The notes: generated from the letters alone by a model not told the origin. DNA of 64,000 bases from an uncultured Clostridia bacterium (GCA_938034875.1 CALHND010000013.1:62001-126000), one strand, 5' to 3'; positions 33,079-42,217 are shown, counted from the stretch's first letter. Numbers and translations are program-made.

Positions 33079-33107
33079 TTTACAAACCTTTTTACCAATG
33101 TTATAAT
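33079..33107 (+). promoter_or_regulatory. Promoter of asnA
   Basis: TTTACA (33079-33084) and a consensus TATAAT (33102-33107) have a 17-base spacer, just after the pheA stop and 45 bases before the asnA ATG. Confidence 0.8.
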
Positions 33108-33152
33108 GTTGTTTATTTATTTAAATGTCTAAACTGAAAAGAGTGATGTTCC

Positions 33153-34160
33153 ATGAGTAATCTTGTACTGCCAGAGGGTTATGCATCAAAGCTAACACTG
33201 CGTGAAACACAGCGTGCTATCAAACTGCTGAAAGACACTTTTCAAGTGAAACTCGGCAAGGCGCTTAATCTTGACCGTGTTACCGCACCCGTTATTGTCA
33301 CAAAAGCAAGCGGTATCAACGATGACCTCAACGGCGTAGAGCGTAAAGTTGAATTTGATATGAAAAACATGGACGGCATCGGCGAAGTCGTTCAATCGCT
33401 CGCAAAATGGAAGCGCATGGCACTGTACCGCTACGGTTACAATTCAGGTGAAGGAATTTTCACCGATATGAATGCTATTCGACGTGATGATGATTGTGAC
33501 AATTTACATTCCATATATGTTGACCAGTGGGACTGGGAAAAGGTAATTGAGCGTGATGATCGCAACATTGATTTTCTTAAAAGCACCGTTCAAAGCATTA
33601 TAAATGCCCTTTGTGAAACCCACGATATTTTGCATGAAGCTTTTCCCCAACTTAAAAATAAAATAAACAGCAATGTATTTTTTATTACAACTCAGGAGTT
33701 GGAAGACAAATATCCCGAACTGACCCCAAAGCAAAGGGAAAACGCGATTACTAAAGAACATGGCACAGTTTTTCTTATGCAAATAGGCGATAAACTGTCC
33801 AGCGGTGAAAAACATGACGGACGCGCGCCCGATTACGATGATTGGTCATTAAACGGCGATATCTTGATGTGGAATGACATTTTGGACTGCGCTCTTGAAT
33901 TATCAAGCATGGGTATACGCGTTGACGAAAAATCACTTGACGAACAGCTCAAAAAAAGCGGAGCTGAGGAAAGACGCAATTTCCCGTACCACAGCGCTAT
34001 ACTAAACGGCACTTTACCGCTTACTATTGGCGGCGGTATCGGTCAGTCCAGAATATGCATGCACTTGCTCGAAAAGGCGCACATAGGTGAAGTTCAGACA
34101 GCACTGTGGCCTGATGAAATGAGAAAAGAATGTATGGCTCATAACATTGAACTGCTGTAA
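33153..34160 (+). CDS. asnA: Aspartate-ammonia ligase (asparagine synthetase A)
   Basis: The 335-residue protein is related to class II aminoacyl-tRNA synthetases and makes asparagine from aspartate and ammonia with ATP. Marks are LRETQRAIKLLKDTFQ, VEFDMKNMDGIGEVVQSLAK, WKRMALYRYG and the C-terminal GGGIGQSRICMHLL. Length matches AsnA. It has its own promoter and terminator and is monocistronic. Confidence 0.97.
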   Translation: MSNLVLPEGYASKLTLRETQRAIKLLKDTFQVKLGKALNLDRVTAPVIVTKASGINDDLNGVERKVEFDMKNMDGIGEVVQSLAKWKRMALYRYGYNSGEGIFTDMNAIRRDDDCDNLHSIYVDQWDWEKVIERDDRNIDFLKSTVQSIINALCETHDILHEAFPQLKNKINSNVFFITTQELEDKYPELTPKQRENAITKEHGTVFLMQIGDKLSSGEKHDGRAPDYDDWSLNGDILMWNDILDCALELSSMGIRVDEKSLDEQLKKSGAEERRNFPYHSAILNGTLPLTIGGGIGQSRICMHLLEKAHIGEVQTALWPDEMRKECMAHNIELL

Positions 34161-34180
34161 AATAACCACACAATAAACGA

Positions 34181-34217
34181 ACAAGGCACAGCCGAGGGCT
34201 GCGCCTTGTTTTTTTTA
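34181..34217 (+). terminator. Terminator of asnA
   Basis: AAGGCACAGCC pairs with GGCTGCGCCTT (one mismatch) around a GAG loop and is followed by GTTTTTTTT, 20 bases after the asnA stop. Confidence 0.92.
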
Positions 34218-34237
34218 ATGAGTATATCTTTTTATAA

Positions 34238-35035
34238 TTATTTTACAAAAAGCTGTACCCAGTAGTTGACTCCTCCGCGAGAAACATAGCCTACAGCCAT
34301 ACCGGTATAATTTGATGAAAGTATGTTTGCTCTATGTCCTGACGAATTCATCCACGCATTCATTACCGCCTGTGGTGAACGCTGACCGTAGGCAATGTTT
34401 TCACCTGCCGCACGGTAGCTTACGCCCGTTTCCTTAAGTACAGTAAAGCAACTCGTTCCGTTGGGTCGAGTATGTGCGAATTTTGTGATAATTTCCTCAG
34501 CTCGAATGTCTGCCGCCTTCTGAACATCATCTCTGTATTTGAGAGCGCTCAAACCATTTGCTGCTCGCTGTTCATTTACAAGGTCAAACACAGCTTTGCG
34601 ATAGTTGCTTTGGGTTGCCGGTTTGCTTGACGTATTTGATGAAGTTGGCGAGGATGATTCCGGCAAAGATACGCTAGGTGCAGACGAAGCAGGTGCAGAG
34701 CTGGTCGGCTTACTGCTTTCCGGCTGCGATGACGCATTGCTCGGCTTACTACTTTCGCCCTGAGACGGTTTACTGCTTTGATCATTATTCGATGAGCTTC
34801 CATTAGGCTTGCTGCTCTCCGAATTAGATGGAGCACTGCTTGACGAGGTATTGCTTTCCGTTTCATTCTCAACGTCTGACGATACCTCACTGCTTTCAAC
34901 ATCTGTTGAAGGGGTACTGCTTGAGTTTATTTCGGGCACCGAATTATCAGGGTTGGGCTTAACTACGCCTCCACCGATAATGCATCCGCCTGAAATAAGC
35001 AAACACAGTAAACAACTAATAATCTTAATGTTCAT
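34238..35035 (-). CDS. Exported CAP/SCP-domain protein with Ser-rich linker
   Basis: The 265-residue protein has a hydrophobic export signal (residues 1 to about 20, with Cys 18 as a weak lipobox candidate), a Ser-rich linker (about 36-142) with five SSKP motifs, and a YkwD-type CAP domain (about 145-265) with DLVNEQRAANGL, FAHTRPNG, AGENIAYG, WMNSSGHRANIL. CAP proteins of spore formers are extracellular or wall-bound and mostly of unknown activity. The ATG at 35035 follows GGAG by 8 bases; the ATG at 35053 overlaps that ribosome site. Confidence 0.85.
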   Translation of the reverse strand: MNIKIISCLLCLLISGGCIIGGGVVKPNPDNSVPEINSSSTPSTDVESSEVSSDVENETESNTSSSSAPSNSESSKPNGSSSNNDQSSKPSQGESSKPSNASSQPESSKPTSSAPASSAPSVSLPESSSPTSSNTSSKPATQSNYRKAVFDLVNEQRAANGLSALKYRDDVQKAADIRAEEIITKFAHTRPNGTSCFTVLKETGVSYRAAGENIAYGQRSPQAVMNAWMNSSGHRANILSSNYTGMAVGYVSRGGVNYWVQLFVK

Positions 35036-35058
35036 AATAAAAACTCCTTTCATTTAAA

Positions 35059-35088
35059 ATAGTAACATTTTGTAACCTTTTATATCAA
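35059..35088 (-). promoter_or_regulatory. Candidate promoter of the CAP-domain gene
   Basis: On the minus strand TTGATA (35088-35083) and TACTAT (35064-35059) have an 18-base spacer, 24 bases before the ATG. The match is moderate. Confidence 0.5.
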
Positions 35089-35118
35089 CCCCAAATATCT
35101 GGCAGTGTATTTTCCAAT

Positions 35119-35155
35119 AAAAAAAGGCTCCGGAAATAATTCCGAAGCCTTTTTG
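35119..35155 (-). terminator. Terminator of the hemolysin III-mscL-membrane protein operon
   Basis: AGGCTCCGGAA pairs with TTCCGAAGCCT around a short loop; a left A-run gives the T-run in the minus-strand RNA, and the right side also has a T-run. It touches the stop codon of the 35156 gene. Confidence 0.88.
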
Positions 35156-35743
35156 CTATGATTTGATTCGCAACTTATATCCGTTTTTTAAATCCTCACG
35201 CCTGTTGTGTTTTCCCAGTGCGTAAAACGGCATAAATACAATTAGATTTATTGGTAACATGATAAGCAACCCAACAAACTGGGGGCCATAATGCATAGTT
35301 TCGGCTTTGTAATACCAAAGCCCGCTATATACATCGTTGTTAATAAAATGTGCTATAAGTAAGCTTGGTTCATAACACAGCCCAATGATATAGGCAAAAG
35401 CTGCTCCTATTCCACCCATTGATAAAATGACGGGGATAAAAACAAATAAAGTCACCAACGACATGTGTCTAAAATATGTTTTATAACAATAAACATGGTC
35501 ATAATCATCTATATAACCTATGTTCTCAACGTATTTTAATCCAAATGTAAATACAAATGCTATCCATTCGGCTAGATTGATAAAAATCCAAATAGCTTCT
35601 TCTTTATAAAAGCTGTAATCGACAGTCAAGCGAAGACAAAATCCGACTATAACGCCAATTACATTTATCACTCCGCCGTACAATAAGTAAAATATGAGAC
35701 CGCGCAGGGCAAGCTTATACTTATTACCAACATAATTATTCAT
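35156..35743 (-). CDS. Polytopic membrane protein of unknown function
   Basis: The 195-residue protein has about five hydrophobic segments (near residues 14-37, 48-68, 92-122, 158-182) and a charged, basic C-terminus. I recognise no family. It follows mscL by 9 bases in the same operon, with only a distant GAGGTAG as ribosome site, so translational coupling to mscL is likely. A role in membrane tension or ion balance would be guesswork. Confidence 0.7.
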   Translation of the reverse strand: MNNYVGNKYKLALRGLIFYLLYGGVINVIGVIVGFCLRLTVDYSFYKEEAIWIFINLAEWIAFVFTFGLKYVENIGYIDDYDHVYCYKTYFRHMSLVTLFVFIPVILSMGGIGAAFAYIIGLCYEPSLLIAHFINNDVYSGLWYYKAETMHYGPQFVGLLIMLPINLIVFMPFYALGKHNRREDLKNGYKLRIKS

Positions 35744-35752
35744 ATTTGGTTG

Positions 35753-36208
35753 TTATTCTACCTCGCTAGTGCAATGCGGACATTTTACTGCGTCAATGGC
35801 AATCTCGCTCTTACAATACGGGCAAACCTTTGTTGTCGGAGCAACAGGCTCTTCTACCTTCTTTTTGCTTCCTACTTCTGAAAGTTTATTTATGCCCTTT
35901 ACAAGCAAGAAAATAATGAACGCCATGATCAAAAAATTGATTACAGCAGTGGCAAATGCACCGTAGTTAAGTACAAGGGCTTCCTTTATTACTTCGCCGG
36001 TTTCAGGTTCAATTACAGCCTTTTTAAGAACCAGCGAATATGCGGTAAAGTCCGTGCCTCCGATAATTCCGATAAGAGGTGAAATAACATCTTTAACCAG
36101 CGAATTAACGATTGCCTGGAAAGCACCTCCTATGATAACACCGACAGCAAGATCAATTACATTACCGCGCATTACAAATTTTTTGAATTCTCCTAAAAAA
36201 CCTTTCAT
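35753..36208 (-). CDS. mscL: Large-conductance mechanosensitive channel with C-terminal zinc ribbon
   Basis: The 151-residue protein has the MscL core: the N-terminal amphipathic helix and first span (FKKFVMRGNVIDLAVGVIIG, residues 8-27), the periplasmic loop, and the second span (about 86-106). Its C-terminal part is not the usual helical bundle alone: residues 129-146 are a four-Cys zinc ribbon, CPYC and CPHC. MscL opens under membrane stretch to release solutes. It is in an operon with the hemolysin III-family gene and the 35156 gene. Confidence 0.95.
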   Translation of the reverse strand: MKGFLGEFKKFVMRGNVIDLAVGVIIGGAFQAIVNSLVKDVISPLIGIIGGTDFTAYSLVLKKAVIEPETGEVIKEALVLNYGAFATAVINFLIMAFIIFLLVKGINKLSEVGSKKKVEEPVAPTTKVCPYCKSEIAIDAVKCPHCTSEVE

Positions 36209-36234
36209 TTTTTATTCTCCCTCTTTTTATATTT

Positions 36235-36918
36235 TTACGGCATGACATACAGCAATATGCAAATGTAATGCAATATGCTGCCGAAAACGACAAAAATGTG
36301 AAATACCGAGTGCATATATTTTTTCCTAGATCCTATGCCGTATAATACAGCGCCAATGGTATATGAAACTCCTCCTGCAAGAAGCCACATAAATCCGCTG
36401 GGAATAGAGGCAATAATGGGCTTGCAGGTAAAGATTACGCACCATCCCATTGCAAGGTAGCAAACCATTGAAAAAACTTTGTACTTTTCTAAATCAATTG
36501 CATTAAGAACAATACCAAGTACAGCACACGCCCATTCAATACTGAAAATAATCCATCCGAGCGTGACATTTTCCTGCCGCAGCGTGCATAAAGCAATTGG
36601 AGTATATGTGCCCGCAATGAGCAGGTAAATTGTACAGTGGTCAATGACCTGCATGACCTTTTTTGCAATTGAATCGGTTGCATTGGGTTTAAGACCGTGA
36701 TAGACGCTCGACATTGTATAAAGCGCAACCATTGTTGCACCATAAATTGCGCCGCCTATAACACCCCATACGTTTTGATTCACAGCCGCTACGATAACAC
36801 AAGTAACCAGTGCAATAACTCCAAAACCGCCGCCGACAATATGAGATACCATATTAAATATCTCTTCGCCACGCGTGTAATTCGGCAACCTTCTGTCTTT
36901 TAGTTTTGTTCTTGGCAT
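36235..36918 (-). CDS. Hemolysin III (YqfA/PAQR-like) family membrane protein
   Basis: The 227-residue protein has seven membrane spans and the family motifs NMVSHIVGGGFGVIAL with a conserved His, SSVYHGL and HSVFHIFVVFGSILHYI, whose His residues form a metal site in PAQR-related proteins. The name is historical; most bacterial members are not shown to be haemolysins. It is the first gene of a three-gene operon, with AGGAG before its ATG. Confidence 0.88.
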   Translation of the reverse strand: MPRTKLKDRRLPNYTRGEEIFNMVSHIVGGGFGVIALVTCVIVAAVNQNVWGVIGGAIYGATMVALYTMSSVYHGLKPNATDSIAKKVMQVIDHCTIYLLIAGTYTPIALCTLRQENVTLGWIIFSIEWACAVLGIVLNAIDLEKYKVFSMVCYLAMGWCVIFTCKPIIASIPSGFMWLLAGGVSYTIGAVLYGIGSRKKYMHSVFHIFVVFGSILHYICILLYVMP

Positions 36919-36938
36919 GCTTTCATCTCCTAAAAATG

Positions 36939-36967
36939 ATTATACATCGTATTTCAGTTTAAATCAA
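36939..36967 (-). promoter_or_regulatory. Promoter of the hemolysin III-mscL operon
   Basis: On the minus strand TTGATT (36967-36962) and a consensus TATAAT (36944-36939) have a 17-base spacer, 20 bases before the first ATG. Confidence 0.8.
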
Positions 36968-37056
36968 TTAAAAACTGCATAACAGTACATTTTAACAAAG
37001 CTAGGCTTATCGTGTAAGTCGGTTTTTGTATAACTCGCAGATTATCTGTCGCACCG

Positions 37057-37085
37057 TTGTATTTCTGCATGATATGTGGTATACT
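37057..37085 (+). promoter_or_regulatory. Promoter of typA
   Basis: TTGTAT (37057-37062) and TATACT (37080-37085) have a 17-base spacer. The expected start near 37092 leaves a leader of about 30 bases to the TTG start. Confidence 0.7.
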
Positions 37086-37122
37086 AATTTAGTTTGAACA
37101 AAATATGAGAGAAGTGGAAATT

Positions 37123-38946
37123 TTGAAGCAAAATCATCTTAGAAATATTGCTATTATTGCACACGTAGACCACGGTAAGACTACAATTGTTGACAAGCTG
37201 CTCAAGCAGGCAGGTACATTCCGCCAAAACGAACATATTGAGGAGCGTGTAATGGATTCCGGTGACATTGAGCGTGAACGCGGTATCACCATTCTATCAA
37301 AAAACACCAGTCTTTACTATAACGATACAAAAATAAACATTGTTGACACTCCCGGACACGCGGATTTCGGTGGAGAAGTAGAGCGCATTCTGCAAATGGT
37401 TGATGCTGTTTTACTGCTGGTTGACGCATTTGAAGGTTGCATGCCTCAAACTCGCTTTGTACTCAAAAAAGCACTTGCACTCGGCAAAAAGCCGATTGTT
37501 GTAATAAATAAAATTGATCGTCCGATGGCCCGCCCCGATGAAGTTATCGACGAGGTTATAGACCTATTCATTGAGCTTAATGCCAACGATGATCAGCTTG
37601 ACTTCCCCGTTGTTTATGCCTCAGCTCGCGACGGCTATGCATCGCTTGACCCAAATGTACACGAGGGCGATATGCGACCACTGCTTGATGCAATTATTGA
37701 GCACGCTCCCATGCCTGAGGGTGATCCCGAAGCCGGTTTGCAGATTCTTTTCTCCAACATTGACGCTGACGAATATGTAGGTCGTATCGGCGTAGGCAGA
37801 GTTGAACGCGGCACAGTTAAAACGGGTCAAATAGTTACTATGTGCCATACCGACGGCACCACTACTAACAATGTTCGCATTGGCAAGCTGTATCAGTTTG
37901 AAGGTCTTACTAGAAAAGAATGTGACACCGCATCTGTCGGTGACCTTATCGCTGTAGCAGGTATAACTAATATCAACATAGGTGAAACAGCCTGCTCACC
38001 AGACTGTATAGAGCCTCTGCCGTTTGTTAAAATAGACGAACCGACCATTTCCATGAACTTCATGGTAAACAATTCCCCATTTGCCGGTAAAGAAGGTAAA
38101 TTTGTCACTTCGCGCAACATTCGTGACCGTCTGTATAAAGAGGTGGAAACCAATATTTCCATGCGTGTTGAAGAAACCGATTCACCGGATACTTTAAAGG
38201 TTTCCGGGCGCGGCGAGCTGCATCTTTCTATTTTGATTGAGACCATGCGCCGCCAAGGCTACGAATTTCAAGTTTCCCGTCCTAAAGTAATTTACACATA
38301 TTCCGATGACGGTAAGCTACTTGAGCCTATGGAGCTTCTCATGATCGAAGTTCCTGAGGCATATGTCGGTGCAGTTATTGAGCGACTCGGTTCACGCAAG
38401 GCTGAGATGCTTAACATGGGCACCCGCGACGGTGGTTCGACTCATATTGAATTCCGTATACCATCACGTGCTTTGATGGGATATCGCACCCAGTTCCTCT
38501 CTGATACAAACGGAAACGGCATTATGAACCATATTTTTGATGGCTACGAGGAGTACAAGGGTGACATTCCAGAGCGTCAAAATGGCTCTATTATCGTTCA
38601 TGAGGATGGCGAAACCAATTCATACGGACTGTTTTCGGCACAGGACCGTGGCAGATTGTTTATCGGTACCGGAGTTCCGGTTTATGAGGGCATGATTGTT
38701 GGCGAAAATGCCCGCGGTGAAGATATCGTTTGTAATGTATGTAAGAAAAAGCATGTTACAAATATGCGTGCCTCCGGTTCTGACGAAGCTCTGCGACTTG
38801 TTCCTCCCTGTCCTTTGAGCCTTGAGCAGTCACTTGAATTCATTAAGGACGACGAGCTGGTTGAAGTTACTCCGGAATCAATTCGTCTGCGCAAAATCAT
38901 TCTCTCAAAGGAACAGAGAATGAAGCAAGCGAGCAAAATAAAATAA
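37123..38946 (+). CDS. typA: Ribosome-associated GTPase TypA/BipA
   Basis: The 607-residue translational GTPase has the P-loop IAHVDHGKTTIVDKLL, RGITILSK switch I, DTPGHADFGGEVER and NKIDRP motifs, followed by domains II, III, V and the TypA-specific C-terminal domain. TypA helps 50S assembly at low temperature and under stress. I choose the TTG at 37123, which follows GAAGTGG by 6 bases and fits family N-termini; an ATG at 37105 has no ribosome site. It heads an operon with an exonuclease gene. Confidence 0.95.
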   Translation: MKQNHLRNIAIIAHVDHGKTTIVDKLLKQAGTFRQNEHIEERVMDSGDIERERGITILSKNTSLYYNDTKINIVDTPGHADFGGEVERILQMVDAVLLLVDAFEGCMPQTRFVLKKALALGKKPIVVINKIDRPMARPDEVIDEVIDLFIELNANDDQLDFPVVYASARDGYASLDPNVHEGDMRPLLDAIIEHAPMPEGDPEAGLQILFSNIDADEYVGRIGVGRVERGTVKTGQIVTMCHTDGTTTNNVRIGKLYQFEGLTRKECDTASVGDLIAVAGITNINIGETACSPDCIEPLPFVKIDEPTISMNFMVNNSPFAGKEGKFVTSRNIRDRLYKEVETNISMRVEETDSPDTLKVSGRGELHLSILIETMRRQGYEFQVSRPKVIYTYSDDGKLLEPMELLMIEVPEAYVGAVIERLGSRKAEMLNMGTRDGGSTHIEFRIPSRALMGYRTQFLSDTNGNGIMNHIFDGYEEYKGDIPERQNGSIIVHEDGETNSYGLFSAQDRGRLFIGTGVPVYEGMIVGENARGEDIVCNVCKKKHVTNMRASGSDEALRLVPPCPLSLEQSLEFIKDDELVEVTPESIRLRKIILSKEQRMKQASKIK

Positions 38947-38968
38947 CAATCGTTTAAGAGGTAGGCTT

Positions 38969-39847
38969 GTGAAATATATAATTCTTGATTTGGAATGGAA
39001 CAGCGCCTATTGCGTAAAAGAATCCCGTTTCATCAATGAAATAATAGAAATAGGCGCAATAAAGCTTGACGAACAGCTCAATGAAATTGGCTGTTTTCAG
39101 CAGCTTGTTCGCTCAAAACTTAATAAAAAGCTATCCTCTCGAACCAAAAACCTTACGCACATTACCAACGAGGATATGCTAAGCGGCATTTCGTTTGAAA
39201 AGGCGATCACCGACTATGCTGAATGGGCAGGCAATGACACTCTCACTATGACCTGGTCAAATACTGACCTTTATGTCATACGTGAAAATCTTAAGTCGTT
39301 TATGCAGAAAAATCGAATGACTTTTATTGAAAAATATGCTGATCTGCAAAAATTCATTCAGGAAAAGCTAAGTATCACCGGCAACCAAATTTCTCTTATG
39401 GCCGCAGTCCAATTAGCAGGGTTCGATCAGGAAAAATATCAAGCTCATCGTGCACTTGGCGATGTTATGGCCTGCGCTGACCTATTTCGTAGTATGTTTG
39501 ATTCTGACGCTCTTAAAAAATATGTTGTTGACACCACAACAGACGAATATTACGAACGTATGGATTTCAAGCCTTACTATATTAACGACCTGAACAGTCC
39601 GCTTGTTGACCGTACAAAAATGCAATTTAAATGTGACATCTGTGGTACGCCCATGAAACGAACGAGTAAATGGAAATTTGCCAATAACGCTTTTCGTGCG
39701 GATTTTAAATGTTCCTCTTGTGAAAATGTTTTTTCGGGCAGAGTAAGATTTAAAAAGACCTACGACAGCATTGTTATAAAACGCAATTTTGTTAAACCTG
39801 AGCCGAATGAAAAAGTTGATGAAAAAACTGCAGATACTGCTCAATAA
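38969..39847 (+). CDS. DEDDh 3'-5' exonuclease with C-terminal zinc ribbon
   Basis: The 292-residue protein begins YIILDLEWN, the ExoI Asp-x-Glu motif of the DnaQ/RNase T/KapD superfamily, has HITNEDM in ExoII position and HRALGDVMACADLF as ExoIII. After about residue 210 a four-Cys ribbon (CDIC and CSSC) follows, perhaps for nucleic-acid binding. It likely trims DNA or RNA 3' ends; the substrate is unknown. The start is GTG, after AAGAGGTAGG, 22 bases behind typA. Confidence 0.85.
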   Translation: MKYIILDLEWNSAYCVKESRFINEIIEIGAIKLDEQLNEIGCFQQLVRSKLNKKLSSRTKNLTHITNEDMLSGISFEKAITDYAEWAGNDTLTMTWSNTDLYVIRENLKSFMQKNRMTFIEKYADLQKFIQEKLSITGNQISLMAAVQLAGFDQEKYQAHRALGDVMACADLFRSMFDSDALKKYVVDTTTDEYYERMDFKPYYINDLNSPLVDRTKMQFKCDICGTPMKRTSKWKFANNAFRADFKCSSCENVFSGRVRFKKTYDSIVIKRNFVKPEPNEKVDEKTADTAQ

Positions 39848-39895
39848 TTCAGAGCTTGAATTTAATCATTAGTAAAATTGCCACATAAATAATTT

Positions 39896-39956
39896 GAACT
39901 GCAAACCGTTTAAAAACATTTGTAAAAAGTCTTTTAAACGGGATGCAGTTCTTTTT
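39896..39956 (+). terminator. Terminator of the typA-exonuclease operon
   Basis: A long interrupted hairpin pairs GAACTGCA with TGCAGTTC and, inside, CGTTTAAAA with TTTTAAACG, followed by TTTTT. The T-run is on the plus strand only. Confidence 0.85.
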
Positions 39957-39964
39957 GGAATGTT

Positions 39965-40507
39965 TTATTCCTCCATTTGTTTGCCTAGAAAATTAGCCGC
40001 TACATGAGCAAGCTTTACATCTGCGTCGTCAGGAACATAATTTTCATCTGGCAAAATAAAAGCTATTGATCCGCAAATGTCACCCGAACTGATTATCGGA
40101 AGCGCAATACCTGCGCGGTAATCAATACCTTCAAGCGGACAAACCGATTTCATTTCGCTTGCCTGGCGTATAAACGTTCTGCGCGACTCAATGATGTCCT
40201 CATATTCGGGAGTAACACGTCGCTCAAGCACCTCTTTTTTTGACATTGCACCCGCGGCAATGCAGTGGTCACGGTCACAAATCAGGACTGCCATAGGGGT
40301 GGATTTTATAAGCGCTTCTGTATACATCGTTGCAAAATTGGACAACTCGCCTATTGGCGAATACTTTTTAAAAATGACTTCGCCATCAGAGTCTGTATAA
40401 ATCTCCAGCGGGTCGCCCTCTCTGATTCGCATAGTACGGCGAATTTCTTTTGGTATAACAACACGACCGAGGTCGTCGATTCTTCTGACAATTCCTGTTG
40501 CTTTCAT
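39965..40507 (-). CDS. spoVT: Stage V sporulation protein T, transcriptional regulator
   Basis: The 180-residue protein has an N-terminal AbrB-type swapped-hairpin DNA-binding domain (MKATGIVRRIDDLGRVVIPK, residues 1-50) and a C-terminal GAF-like domain (about 55-178). In Bacillus SpoVT is a forespore regulator that adjusts SigmaG-dependent genes, so its presence suggests endospore formation. It is monocistronic, with AAAGGAG before the ATG. I could not identify a convincing SigmaG promoter. Confidence 0.95.
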   Translation of the reverse strand: MKATGIVRRIDDLGRVVIPKEIRRTMRIREGDPLEIYTDSDGEVIFKKYSPIGELSNFATMYTEALIKSTPMAVLICDRDHCIAAGAMSKKEVLERRVTPEYEDIIESRRTFIRQASEMKSVCPLEGIDYRAGIALPIISSGDICGSIAFILPDENYVPDDADVKLAHVAANFLGKQMEE

Positions 40508-40650
40508 ATATAAAAATCTCCTTTGCTTTGTAATAACATTTCTATTATCTGTGAATTAAGGGGATTTATACTTTATACATAAAACTCTGTTTAAATACAT
40601 TTATTAACAATTTTATGACTTTGCTTTATATTTCCATTTCGATTTTTATA

Positions 40651-40678
40651 TTGATTTTTGTTGGTATTATTGTATAAT
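40651..40678 (+). promoter_or_regulatory. Promoter of the AGCS symporter gene
   Basis: TTGATT (40651-40656) and a consensus TATAAT (40673-40678) have a 16-base spacer, 31 bases before the ATG. Confidence 0.65.
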
Positions 40679-40709
40679 TTATCCGTATATTTACTTATGA
40701 GGTGATGTG

Positions 40710-42137
40710 ATGTTTCAAAAAGTTTTAAATTTTATTGAGTACATAAATAATAATATTATTTGGGGTTTACCAATGGTAATCCTCATGATAGGCACAGGCG
40801 TGTTTTTATGCATAATTACAAAGGGCATTTTATTTAGAAAATTTGGAACAGTAATGCGTTATACAACAAAAACGCTGTTTCAAAAAAAGCAAAAATCCGA
40901 AAAAGGCGAAGGAACAATAACGCCCTTCCAAGCTGTGTGCACAGCGCTTGCCGCTACTGTTGGCACGGGTAACATAGTAGGTGTTGCGCTGGCTATTGCA
41001 ACAGGTGGACCCGGCGCACTGTTTTGGCTTTGGGTGTCAGCATTGGTCGGTATGGTTATTAAATATTGCGAGGTTACGCTTTCTGTTGCATATCGAACTA
41101 CCAATGAAAAAGGTGAATTTGTTGGCGGACCAATGCATTACATAACAAGAGGTATGGGTACTAAATGGCTTGCAATTCTTTTTGCTACATTTGGTTTTAT
41201 AGCATCTTTTGGTATCGGCGCAAGTGTTCAGGCCAACGCACTTGCTAACGGTGCAAAGTCTTCCTTTGGCATACCAACTTGGGTTATCGGTATTGTAGTT
41301 GCTGTTTTAGCAGGATTTGTACTTATCGGCGGTATAAAACGCATATCTAACGCAACAGAAGTTTTAGTTCCTTTTATGTCTATATTTTACATAGTCGGTG
41401 CTATTGTAGTTTTAATGATAAACATTAAAGACATTCCTGCTGCATTTGTTTCTATATTTAAATGCGCATTTAACGGTGCATCCGCAACAGGCGGCTTTTT
41501 GGGTGCAAGCGTTATGTATGCCTGTCGTATAGGCATGGCTCGCGGAGTTTTTACCCACGAAGCCGGTATGGGCTCAGCACCCATAGCACACGCTTCTGCC
41601 GACACTGACCATCCCGCTCGTCAGGGACTTTGGGGTGCATTCGAAGTTTTCTTTGACAGTATCATTATGTGCTCCATCACAGGTCTTGTAATTATTACAT
41701 CAGGTGTCTGGTGTTCTTCGCCGTTAATGGACAAAAATACCATGAGCTCTAATGCATTCAATCAAGGCTTTAAAGGCGGAGAATACATTATTTCTATCGG
41801 CCTTATTCTCTTTGCCTTTGCTACAATAGTTGCTTGGTATTATTACGGTGAAAAATGTGTTGAATACCTTTTCAAAAAAAGCAAAGCGGCAATCAGAATT
41901 TATCAGTTTTTGTATATATGCATGATATTTGTGGGCTGTATCACAAGTCTTGATGTTGTATGGGGATTTGCAGATTTGTTTAATGGTCTTATGGCATTTC
42001 CAAATCTAATAGCACTTATAGCACTTTCACCTGTCGTTCGAAAATTAACCAAAGACTTGTTTAAAGATCCAGACAGAATTCGCTCAAAGCACAGAGATTA
42101 CAGCAAATTTTTAATTCTTCGTGAAAAAGACGAATAA
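40710..42137 (+). CDS. Sodium/alanine (or glycine) symporter, AGCS family
   Basis: The 475-residue protein has about ten to eleven membrane spans and the family sites GTGNIVGVALAIATGGPGALFW near residue 90, GGPMHYI and THEAGMGSAPIAHA. AGCS proteins import alanine or glycine with sodium or protons. GAGGTG precedes the ATG at 40710; a GTG one codon earlier is also open. The gene stands alone between its own promoter and a bidirectional terminator. Confidence 0.93.
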   Translation: MFQKVLNFIEYINNNIIWGLPMVILMIGTGVFLCIITKGILFRKFGTVMRYTTKTLFQKKQKSEKGEGTITPFQAVCTALAATVGTGNIVGVALAIATGGPGALFWLWVSALVGMVIKYCEVTLSVAYRTTNEKGEFVGGPMHYITRGMGTKWLAILFATFGFIASFGIGASVQANALANGAKSSFGIPTWVIGIVVAVLAGFVLIGGIKRISNATEVLVPFMSIFYIVGAIVVLMINIKDIPAAFVSIFKCAFNGASATGGFLGASVMYACRIGMARGVFTHEAGMGSAPIAHASADTDHPARQGLWGAFEVFFDSIIMCSITGLVIITSGVWCSSPLMDKNTMSSNAFNQGFKGGEYIISIGLILFAFATIVAWYYYGEKCVEYLFKKSKAAIRIYQFLYICMIFVGCITSLDVVWGFADLFNGLMAFPNLIALIALSPVVRKLTKDLFKDPDRIRSKHRDYSKFLILREKDE

Positions 42138-42167
42138 GCCTTTAGATATAGTGTATGTTAAATAATC

Positions 42168-42217
42168 AAAAAAGCATCTATGATACATTTTCCTGTATCA
42201 TAGATGCTTTTTATTTT
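42168..42217. terminator. Bidirectional terminator between AGCS gene and metallophosphoesterase gene
   Basis: A perfect 15-bp stem AGCATCTATGATACA/TGTATCATAGATGCT with a TTTTCC loop is flanked by an A-run and a T-run, so it can serve both converging transcripts. Confidence 0.94.
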
